This document shows, in pieces, positions 1 through 6,608 of a stretch of DNA of 20,191 nucleotides. Each line of letters starts with the position of its first letter. The stretch's first letter is position 1. The stretch comes from Deltaproteobacteria bacterium (lineage in GTDB: Bacteria; Desulfobacterota; SM23-61), in contig JACRCA010000362.1 of assembly GCA_016234425.1 (NCBI GenBank), forward strand, positions 1-20,191, written 5' to 3'. Below the pieces are notes generated by a model, which made no database searches, was not told the origin of the DNA, and saw only the letters and a program-made list of their open reading frames with translations. A program made the position numbers and the translations under genes.

Positions 1-218
1 AGATGAGTCCCGGAATGGGTACTCAGGATCACCTTCTCCACAGCCCAACCCAAACCGAGAGGGAGGTCTTCTGGACGGCAGCCCAGAAGCTCTTGGGCTG
101 AAACCAACCCACCCCGATGGTCGATGTATTCCAATTGGGGAATCATGAACTCCGGGTCGCTGGGAACGGATTCGATGGGAATACTCAAATCAATAAATTT
201 GACTTTTTTCACCCGCAT
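1..218 (-). CDS. Cyclase-family (kynurenine formamidase-like) protein, N-terminal part only
   Basis: This is the first 72 codons of a gene that continues past the left edge. The start is ATG at 216-218, preceded on the minus strand by a GGGGGA ribosome site about 6 bases away. The protein begins MRVKKVKFIDLSIPIES and reaches STHSGTHL, the HxGTHxD metal-binding motif of the cyclase/kynurenine formamidase superfamily (Pfam Cyclase); the following Asp would lie outside the window. Members are metal-dependent hydrolases that open amide or lactone-like bonds. The segment with GLGWAVEKVILSTHSGTHL resembles the cyclase-family proteins common in anaerobic aromatic- or acyl-CoA-degrading bacteria, but the substrate cannot be read from this fragment. 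It follows rpe on the same strand after about 220 bases holding a palindromic repeat, so it is probably transcribed separately. Confidence 0.85.
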   Translation of the reverse strand, partial: MRVKKVKFIDLSIPIESVPSDPEFMIPQLEYIDHRGGLVSAQELLGCRPEDLPLGLGWAVEKVILSTHSGTH

Positions 219-291
219 TATTTTGTCCCCCTAAAAAAGTGATCAATCATCAGCAATTGGCATTTGCATAAATAATGGAAATTGAGAAACT

Positions 292-374
292 GTCATTGCG
301 AGCGAAGCGAAGCAATCTCAGCCTTCAAACCGGGGATGAACAGATTGCTTCGTCGCTTCGCTCCTCGCAATGAC
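292..374. repeat. Dispersed palindromic repeat (GTCATTGCGAG family)
   Basis: The left arm (292-318) begins GTCATTGCGAGCGAAGCGAA and ends GCAATCT. The right arm (342-374) is its reverse complement with two small insertions, ending CTCGCAATGAC. The arms are separated by about 23 bases. The arms also contain GCGAA sub-repeats. Palindromic elements with this GTCATTGCGAG terminus occur in many copies in diverse proteobacterial genomes and resemble miniature mobile or REP-like elements. It fills most of the gap between the cyclase gene and the end of rpe, and its hairpin could cap or attenuate the rpe transcript. The surrounding sequence (219-291 and 375-438) shows no gene, tRNA or clear terminator. 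Confidence 0.8.
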
Positions 375-438
375 TTTCCATTTCTTTTGCAAAATTCAAA
401 ATTATCAAAGAATCTCCGAACCGCCAACTCCGAACTCA

Positions 439-1146
439 TTACTTGTTTTTATATTTTTCTATCTGCTGGCGCATTTCGGCGATAGTTTTTTGGTAATTGG
501 GAGTCTTGAATATTCCGGACCCGCTTACGAAAACATCCGCTCCCGCTTTCGCCACGAGGCCGATGTTTTCGATTTTGATTCCTCCATCCACCTCCACCTC
601 CAGACTGAAGCCCTTCTTATCGATCATTTGGCGGAGCTGTTCGATCTTGGCTACTACCGCAGGGATGAATTCTTGGCCGCTAAAGCCGGGATTCACAGCC
701 ATAACTAAAGCCAAGTCGGCGTATTCCAGGACCGGCTCGATGAAGCACAGCGGGGTGGCCGGGTTAAGGGAAATCCCAGCACGGGCCCCCCTTTTTTTAA
801 TTTCCATCATCGTCCGATGTAGGTGGACAGCGGCTTCCACATGGACGGTTAAAATGTTGGCACCAGCCTCGATGAAGGCTTCCAGAAAATCATCCGGGTT
901 CTGGATCATCAGATGAACATCTAAAGGAAGAGAGGTGACTGTGTGCAGGGCTTCAACGATTGGCGGACCAACCGTGATGTTCGGGACAAAATGGCCGTCC
1001 ATGACATCTACATGAATGTAATCCGCTCCGGCCTTCTCCACAGCTTTGACTTCCTCCCCCAGTTGGGTAAAATCGGCCGAGAGGATGGAAGGAGAGATCT
1101 TCTTTGCGCGTTCAAGGGTTCGAGGGTTCATGGGTTTAGGTTTCAT
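439..1146 (-). CDS. rpe: Ribulose-phosphate 3-epimerase
   Basis: Interconverts D-ribulose 5-phosphate and D-xylulose 5-phosphate in the cytosolic pentose phosphate pathway. The 235-residue TIM-barrel protein shows SPSILSADF near residue 18, then HVDVMDGHFVPN with the metal ligand His45 and catalytic Asp47. VHLM follows with His78, then the loop VNPGFSGQ at 151-158, and EVDGGI with the second catalytic Asp near 187. Family members usually begin only a few residues before SPSILSADF, so the first 13-16 residues are an unusual extension. An alternative ATG lies at 1131, but the ATG at 1146 has a GAGAAG-type site just upstream. It is the last gene of the operon, 55 bases after rsmB. Its place downstream of priA-def-fmt-rsmB matches gene order in many bacteria. 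Confidence 0.96.
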   Translation of the reverse strand: MKPKPMNPRTLERAKKISPSILSADFTQLGEEVKAVEKAGADYIHVDVMDGHFVPNITVGPPIVEALHTVTSLPLDVHLMIQNPDDFLEAFIEAGANILTVHVEAAVHLHRTMMEIKKRGARAGISLNPATPLCFIEPVLEYADLALVMAVNPGFSGQEFIPAVVAKIEQLRQMIDKKGFSLEVEVDGGIKIENIGLVAKAGADVFVSGSGIFKTPNYQKTIAEMRQQIEKYKNK

Positions 1147-1174
1147 TTCTTCTCACTTTCATTCTTCTTTTTTC

Positions 1175-1206
1175 CACTCATCACTCATTACTCGTCACTC
1201 ATCACT
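1175..1206. repeat. Heptanucleotide tandem repeat (CACTCAT) at the rsmB stop codon
   Basis: Four full and one partial 7-base units occur in a row: CACTCAT, CACTCAT, TACTCGT, CACTCAT, CACT. Read on the minus strand this is an ATGAGTG repeat, in which the rsmB TGA stop (1202-1204) and following out-of-frame ATG and TGA triplets alternate. It occupies most of the short rsmB-rpe spacer. Confidence 0.8.
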
Positions 1207-2599
1207 GTTTTTTTCTCATCCGGACAGCAAAGAAGCCATCCATACGGGAGTCTTCGGTTGTAACGATCATTTCGGGGTAAGTACGCAAGAATCCCTTTTC
1301 GTCGATCAAGGGATGCCAAGAGTTCGGGACAAGCCTGTGCAGGTCTTCGACAGAAAAATCCGCATGGCCAAGTAAGAAAGAATCCACGACACCATCATTC
1401 TCTTCCTGGGTCATCGTACATGTACTATAGACCAAAACTCCCCCTGGTTTCAAGCAGGAAGAAACGTTTTCCAGAATGGCCACCTGGAGTTGACACAGGC
1501 GCAGAGCATCCTCCGGTTCTTGCCGCCATTTGGCCTCTGGATGGCGGTGGAGGATGCCCAGTCCAGTGCAGGGCGCGTCCACCAGAATCCTGTCGAAGGT
1601 CAATTGCTGAGAGAAGGGGAGAGGCTTGGTAGCATCTGCGCGAAAGGCCTGGACTATAGATATTCCCATTCTCTGGCAGTTTTGCCGGATCTGATCGATC
1701 CTTGGACCATAGAGATCCAGCGCAATGATTTGCCCTCGGTTTTCCATGAGCTGAGCCAGATGGGTGGATTTGCCTCCGGGAGCGGCGCAGGCATCCAGCA
1801 CCCGCTCGACGGGTTGGGCGCTCAGGAGATGGGAGATGATCTGAGAAGCCTCATCCTGCACGAAATAGAACCCGCTCTGGAACAGGGGTTCGTCAAGGAG
1901 GGGAGGACTCTCCTGTAAAATTAACCCCTCCGGAGAAAAGGACGTGGGAGTTGATTTGATGCCGCCAGCGGCGAATCGTTCTTGCAAGGCTACCCGGGAG
2001 ATTTTTAAGGTGTTCACCCTCACCGTGAAAGGAGGTCGGCTGTTGTTCGCTGCGCAAATCTTCCTGGCCATTTCTGGGCCGAATTCTTTTACCCAACACT
2101 CTACCATCCATCGTGGGTGCGAGAGGGCCTCGGTGAGGTATTCTACCGGGTGGGATGCGAAAGGGGGAAAGTCTTCCCTGTATTTGCTTCCGGCGATCGA
2201 CCTGAGGATGGCATTGGTAAAACCGGATATTTTTTCGTTCTTGAAGATAGATTTAGCCAAACGCACAGATTCGTTTACCGCAGCGGCATGGGGAACTCGG
2301 CTCATGAAAAGGATCTGGTAAGCTCCCAGCCGGAGAAGGTGCAGCACCCTGGAATCTATTTTCTTACCCGGGGATTTTGCCACCCGATGAATCACCGAGT
2401 CTAACCTTTTTTGCCAGCGAAGGGTTCCCAGCACCAGTTCTACGATGAAAGCCCGGTCCAGAGGTCGCAAATGAGGGTTTTTGGAAAAGGTGCTTTCGAA
2501 GAGAAAGTCGGCAAAAGACCTGGAACGCTCGATTCGCTGCAGGATGTTCCAGGCCAGCATGCGCACTTCATCGAAAGCAGGGGGAGTTCTTGGGCGCAT
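1202..2599 (-). CDS. rsmB: 16S rRNA (cytosine-967 C5)-methyltransferase RsmB
   Basis: S-adenosylmethionine-dependent enzyme that methylates C5 of cytosine 967 in 16S rRNA (also called Sun or Fmu). The protein has 465 residues. An N-terminal NusB-like RNA-binding domain spans roughly residues 12-140. The C-terminal Rossmann methyltransferase domain carries the SAM loop LDACAAPGGKST at 268-279, the motif IV DAPC with Cys344, and the motif VI STC with Cys394. These are the two cysteines required for m5C catalysis. The full family length is present. It starts 6 bases after the fmt stop, and a GGAG within the last fmt codons serves as its ribosome site. The stop codon lies inside a heptamer repeat. 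Confidence 0.96.
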   Translation of the reverse strand: MRPRTPPAFDEVRMLAWNILQRIERSRSFADFLFESTFSKNPHLRPLDRAFIVELVLGTLRWQKRLDSVIHRVAKSPGKKIDSRVLHLLRLGAYQILFMSRVPHAAAVNESVRLAKSIFKNEKISGFTNAILRSIAGSKYREDFPPFASHPVEYLTEALSHPRWMVECWVKEFGPEMARKICAANNSRPPFTVRVNTLKISRVALQERFAAGGIKSTPTSFSPEGLILQESPPLLDEPLFQSGFYFVQDEASQIISHLLSAQPVERVLDACAAPGGKSTHLAQLMENRGQIIALDLYGPRIDQIRQNCQRMGISIVQAFRADATKPLPFSQQLTFDRILVDAPCTGLGILHRHPEAKWRQEPEDALRLCQLQVAILENVSSCLKPGGVLVYSTCTMTQEENDGVVDSFLLGHADFSVEDLHRLVPNSWHPLIDEKGFLRTYPEMIVTTEDSRMDGFFAVRMRKKQ

Positions 2600-2605
2600 T
2601 CCAGC

Positions 2606-3538
2606 TCAAACTCCAAATTGTATGCCAGCCTTCAACGGATAACCCCTGAGGAATTCATCCACTCTCATCCGCGGGCGACTTTCCAGCTGCAGCTCGCGGA
2701 CCAGGAGATAACCTTGAGCGGTGGCAATGACAAGGCTGTTTACTGAGGCCTGGACCACAGTGCCAGGTGCCTCCATAGCCTTCTCTTCCGAAAAAGTCGG
2801 GAGAAAAAGCTTTAGGGTTCGCTTAGCCCAGAAGGTGAAGGCTCCTGGCGAGGGGTCAAGTGCTCGGAGAAGGTTGAAAAGTTGCCGGGCAGGGGTATGC
2901 CAGTTTATCCGCCCTTCTTCTTTCTTGATCTTGGGGGCGTAAGTCGCCTGCGAATGGTCTTGCGGACGCGGGATGATTGTCCCTTTTTCTACCCCGTCGA
3001 GGGTTCGCTCAAGGAGACGGGCGCCCATCCGGGAAAGCCGCTCATGGAGCGTCCCCGTTGTATCCTCCGCTGCTATATGGGTTTCCTCAGTTAGCAAAAT
3101 AGGCCCCGTATCCATCCCTGCATCCATGAGTATGGTGGTGACACCAGTTCGGGTCTCACCTGCGAGGATCGCCCGGGCAATGGGTGCCGCTCCCCGGTAT
3201 TTCGGAAGAAGAGAAGCATGGAGATTTACGCAGCCCCGGGGTGGAATGGATAGAACCGAGGGTGGAAGGATTTGCCCATAGGCCACAACCACCAAGAGAT
3301 CTGGATGGAAGGATTGCAGAACTTCCCGGAAAGAAGGATCACGAATCTTTTCCGGCTGGAGGAGGGGGAGGTTTCTGGCTACGGCGAGCGCTTTAACAGG
3401 CGAAGGAGAAAGTCTCTGCCCCCGGCCCTTGGGGCGGTCAGGTTGGGTGACTACCGCCATGACTTCATGGGAGGATGCCAGAAGAGTTTCGAGTGCAGAG
3501 CAGGAAAATTCGGCCGTGCCCAGGAAGACAAGCTTCAA
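2606..3538 (-). CDS. fmt: Methionyl-tRNA formyltransferase
   Basis: Transfers a formyl group from 10-formyltetrahydrofolate to the amino group of initiator Met-tRNA, the step that Def later reverses on nascent proteins. The protein has 310 residues, normal for the family. The N-terminal formyltransferase domain begins MKLVFLGTAEF and holds NLHASLLPKYRGAAPI (about 105-120), with catalytic Asn106 and His108 and Asp near 143 in MDAGMDTGPIL. The C-terminal beta-barrel tRNA-binding domain follows from about residue 205. The start codon is TTG (3536-3538), overlapping the def stop as TTGA. AAGGA 8 bases upstream is a suitable ribosome site and no ATG fits the frame. Pairing with def is expected: the two activities form one cycle. 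Confidence 0.97.
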   Translation of the reverse strand: MKLVFLGTAEFSCSALETLLASSHEVMAVVTQPDRPKGRGQRLSPSPVKALAVARNLPLLQPEKIRDPSFREVLQSFHPDLLVVVAYGQILPPSVLSIPPRGCVNLHASLLPKYRGAAPIARAILAGETRTGVTTILMDAGMDTGPILLTEETHIAAEDTTGTLHERLSRMGARLLERTLDGVEKGTIIPRPQDHSQATYAPKIKKEEGRINWHTPARQLFNLLRALDPSPGAFTFWAKRTLKLFLPTFSEEKAMEAPGTVVQASVNSLVIATAQGYLLVRELQLESRPRMRVDEFLRGYPLKAGIQFGV

Positions 3539-4050
3539 AGCTTCATTCCTTCTTTTTTCTCCTTTTGCAACCTTTTCTTGAACAGGTCCCTCTTCAATTT
3601 ACTAAGGCGGTCGAGGAAAAGGATTCCGTCGAGATGGTCAATCTCATGCTGCAAGACGATGGAAAGCAGTTCCTCCCCGACGATCTCTACATTTTCCCCT
3701 GCGAGGTTCTGACAACGAACGATGACTCTTTTTTTTCGCTTCACTTCCTCGGCGTATTCGGGGACGCTCAGACACCCCTCTTCCCAGGAACATTCTCCTT
3801 CCGTTTCAACAACTACAGGATTGACGAGCACCACCAGGTTCTTGGGCTGGTCCGCGGGGGTCACGTCGAGGACAGCCAGACGGATGGGACGACCTACTTG
3901 CGGAGCCGCTAACCCCACCCCGGGTACGGCGTACATCGTTTCGGCCATGTCTTGGGCTAGCTCACGAATGGTCTGGTCAATTCTTTCAATGGGCTGGGTT
4001 TTTTTCTTCAGGATTGGGTTGGGATACTGGAGGATTTCGAGGATGGCCAT
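3535..4050 (-). CDS. def: Peptide deformylase
   Basis: Metalloenzyme (usually Fe2+) that removes the N-formyl group from nascent polypeptides at the ribosome. All three family motifs are intact in the 171-residue protein: GVGLAAPQ (44-51), EGCLSVPEY with metal ligand Cys93, and QHEIDHLDG with metal ligands His135 and His139 and catalytic Glu136. The C-terminal tail is lysine-rich. It begins 8 bases after the priA stop and overlaps fmt by 4 bases. There is no recognisable Shine-Dalgarno sequence before this ATG; the leader is A-rich and can fold into a small hairpin with the start codon, so translation may depend on ribosomes finishing priA. Confidence 0.97.
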   Translation of the reverse strand: MAILEILQYPNPILKKKTQPIERIDQTIRELAQDMAETMYAVPGVGLAAPQVGRPIRLAVLDVTPADQPKNLVVLVNPVVVETEGECSWEEGCLSVPEYAEEVKRKKRVIVRCQNLAGENVEIVGEELLSIVLQHEIDHLDGILFLDRLSKLKRDLFKKRLQKEKKEGMKL

Positions 4051-4069
4051 ATGTTTTTTTATAACATAT
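4049..4069 (-). promoter_or_regulatory. Inverted repeat spanning the priA stop and def start
   Basis: A perfect 7-base inverted repeat, ATATGTT ... AACATAT with a 7-base loop, lies at the priA-def junction. In the mRNA the priA TAA is in the loop and the first two bases of the def AUG are in the 3' arm. The stem is all A-U except one G-C pair, so it would be weak. No Shine-Dalgarno sequence accompanies it. A regulatory role is inference only. Confidence 0.4.
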
Positions 4070-6608
4070 TCAATGGGTCTACATCAACGATCAACTTGAC
4101 GCCAGGCAGGGATATTTCTTCTTCCGCCTTCTGCAGGACTCGTTCGGTGAAATCATGGAGAATAGGCCATCTCTTCCCTTTAAAGAGTATCTGGCAACGG
4201 CATTTCCCCTTAAGCTTGGCCAACGGGGCCATGGTCGGGCCCAGCACTTCCACCTGCTCTGGAAATCTTTTCTCCCCCCCCAGTACCCGCTGTATAATTT
4301 GTTCCAAAGATTTGGCATATTTTAATGTTTTGACTTCTGAATTTCCTTCCAGGCGAAGATTGATTAATCGGGTAAAGGGAGGATAGGCCATTTCTTGGCG
4401 GAATTGAGCTTCTTTTTGGTAAAAAGCCAGAAAGTCCTGCGATTGCGCCATCTGGATGGTGTAGTGATTTGGGTTGTAAGTTTGAATGATTACTTTTCCG
4501 GGTAAAGACCCTCTGCCGGCCCTTCCAGCAACCTGGGTGAGGAGCTGGAAAGTCCGTTCACCAGCCCGAAAATCAGGGATGTTCAAAGACAGGTCGGCGG
4601 CTAAAACGCCTACCAGGGTGACCAACGGAAGGTCATGCCCTTTGGTGATCATCTGTGTCCCCACCAGCAACTTGACTTCCCCCCGGCGGACCCGACTCAG
4701 AATCTTCTGGTGGGATGATTTGCGGCTGGTGGTGTCGCGGTCCATGCGACCTACCTGGACTGAAGGAAGCTTCTTTCTGATTTCTTCTTCCAGCCGCTGC
4801 GTGCCCCACCCAAAGAGCATGAGATGGATAGACGCGCACTGTGGGCAGCGGGAAAGGGCCGGCAGCGTATAATCGCAATAATGGCAACGGAATGACTTGT
4901 CGGGGAGGTGAAAGATGAGAGAGACGCTGCAATTTGGACATTTGTAAACAAACCCACAATCCCGGCAGAGGGCAAAAGTGGAGAAGCCTCGGCGGTTTAA
5001 AAAAAGTAGAGCTTGCTCATTCCGCTCGGCATTCTGCCGCAAAGCTTCTTCGAGGGGCCGGGAAAAAATGGGTTTTGCTTTTCCCTCTTCTTTTTCCTGG
5101 CGCATATCCACCACCTGGATTTCTGGGAGGGGGCGCAGATCAACGCGGGCGGGCAGGGAGAGGTAATGGAATTTCTTCTCCGCGACGTTGTGGTAAGATT
5201 CCATGGAAGGGGTGGCCGAGCCAAGGACAGTTACCGCACTTTCCATCTTGGCGCGAACCAGAGCCAGGTCGCGCGCATGGTAGCGTACTTTTTCTTCTTG
5301 CTTGTACGAAGGGTCATGCTCTTCATCCACGATGATCATCCCCAGGTGATCCAACGGGGCAAAGATCGCTGAGCGGGCCCCGATGACCAGTTTCACCAAC
5401 CCTTTTTTGATCCTCCGCCATTCATCGTAACGCTCACCCGGAGATAGTCCGCTGTGCAGGATGGCCATGGGATATTCGATCCGCCTCCGGAAGTAGGCCA
5501 CCAATTGAGCCGTGAGGGCGATTTCAGGTACTAAGAGAATGGCCTGCCTCCCCTGGATGATGGTCTCTTCGATAATGCGCAAATAGACTTCCGTTTTTCC
5601 GCTCCCCGTGACCCCATGGAGTAGAAATGGATGAAATTTCTGAGCGTGGATAGCCTGTTTTATTGCTTCAATCGCCTTTATTTGATTTTCTGTTAAGAGA
5701 GAGGGAGCGCTATCGATCCAACCTTCAAGTTCAACCCAGGAGGGTTGGCGATATACTTCCTTTTTAATTATATCTATTAATTGATACTCTTTAAATTTCG
5801 ATAGGATAGATGACCAGTTTTTATATTTTTCTTTAAATTCTTGAATTGGAAGCTCTCCGGCATTTTCGATAAAATCCAGCGCCTCTTTCTGAACAGGGGT
5901 GAGAAAAATATCATCCTTTTTTTGGCAAAATTTGATAAGACTTGTCGTTTTCTCGATTATTTGTTGCCTGAATGAATCTTCCTCTTTTTCGATTAAACCT
6001 TCTTCGATCATTTTTTTGACCGAGGCAAAAAAGGTCTGAGAGGAATCCTTTGCCCGAAGATTTGATAGGGAACTCTTCCCGCCTCTTTGCTTTAAGGATT
6101 GCAAAATTTTCTTTTCATTGAGATCCAAGGCAGAAGTTTTCAAATTTTGCCGGCCTTTCTCGGTTATGGTATAAGTCTCGCGAGAGCGCAGCCGCATCCC
6201 CGAAGGAAGAGCAGTTTTAATGACTTCCCCGATTGGCTGCATGTAATACTTCGCCATCCAGATCAAGAAGGCCAAAAACTTTTCAGAGATCAGAGGCTCA
6301 TCATCCAGAATTTTTTTGATGGGCAAAATCTTTTTTCCGGATGGAAGGGTAGGGGCTGGCCCGAGCACGAAGCCAGCGAGTAACCTCCGCCCGAAAGGAA
6401 CCAACACCCTCCTTCCCGGGGCAACTGCCGAGCGCATCTCTTCCGGGACTTCATAGGCGAAGGCCTTTCGAATCGGCAAACTCACAGCAACTTCTACAAA
6501 TCCTATATCTGCCATGTCTAATAAATGAAAGGGTTTAAGGGGTCCAGTCGCGCCTCGGGCGTGATCAAGGGTTCGAAAAAGCGCTGGCCCTCTTGACCGC
6601 CGAATCAT
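4059..6608 (-). CDS. priA: Primosomal protein N' (PriA), replication-restart helicase
   Basis: 3'-to-5' superfamily 2 DNA helicase that recognises stalled forks and reloads the replisome. Domains in order: an N-terminal 3'-DNA-binding domain (from about residue 33, ADIGFVEVAVSLP), a long winged-helix region (about 160-295), and the helicase core. The core has Walker A GVTGSGKT (332-339), DEEH (428-431) and GSATPS. A zinc-binding region follows with four CxxC pairs (Cys548/551, 557/560, 575/578, 588/591). Then come the second RecA lobe with TQMITKGHD and QVAGRAGR, and a C-terminal domain. At 849 residues it is longer than E. coli PriA (732). The first 31 residues have no family counterpart, and an internal ATG at 6515 fits homology better. 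I keep the 6608 start because it overlaps the kinase stop as ATGA like other junctions here. Neither start has a good ribosome site. Confidence 0.95.
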   Translation of the reverse strand: MIRRSRGPALFRTLDHARGATGPLKPFHLLDMADIGFVEVAVSLPIRKAFAYEVPEEMRSAVAPGRRVLVPFGRRLLAGFVLGPAPTLPSGKKILPIKKILDDEPLISEKFLAFLIWMAKYYMQPIGEVIKTALPSGMRLRSRETYTITEKGRQNLKTSALDLNEKKILQSLKQRGGKSSLSNLRAKDSSQTFFASVKKMIEEGLIEKEEDSFRQQIIEKTTSLIKFCQKKDDIFLTPVQKEALDFIENAGELPIQEFKEKYKNWSSILSKFKEYQLIDIIKKEVYRQPSWVELEGWIDSAPSLLTENQIKAIEAIKQAIHAQKFHPFLLHGVTGSGKTEVYLRIIEETIIQGRQAILLVPEIALTAQLVAYFRRRIEYPMAILHSGLSPGERYDEWRRIKKGLVKLVIGARSAIFAPLDHLGMIIVDEEHDPSYKQEEKVRYHARDLALVRAKMESAVTVLGSATPSMESYHNVAEKKFHYLSLPARVDLRPLPEIQVVDMRQEKEEGKAKPIFSRPLEEALRQNAERNEQALLFLNRRGFSTFALCRDCGFVYKCPNCSVSLIFHLPDKSFRCHYCDYTLPALSRCPQCASIHLMLFGWGTQRLEEEIRKKLPSVQVGRMDRDTTSRKSSHQKILSRVRRGEVKLLVGTQMITKGHDLPLVTLVGVLAADLSLNIPDFRAGERTFQLLTQVAGRAGRGSLPGKVIIQTYNPNHYTIQMAQSQDFLAFYQKEAQFRQEMAYPPFTRLINLRLEGNSEVKTLKYAKSLEQIIQRVLGGEKRFPEQVEVLGPTMAPLAKLKGKCRCQILFKGKRWPILHDFTERVLQKAEEEISLPGVKLIVDVDPLNML

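Noticed and set aside
292..374. Possible CRISPR repeat or tRNA-like structure
   Set aside because: It is a single inverted repeat with no spacer array, and it does not fold into a cloverleaf with conserved tRNA bases.
4751..5372. Several overlapping open frames on both strands within priA
   Set aside because: They are antisense or shifted shadows of a well-supported priA frame with intact helicase and zinc motifs.
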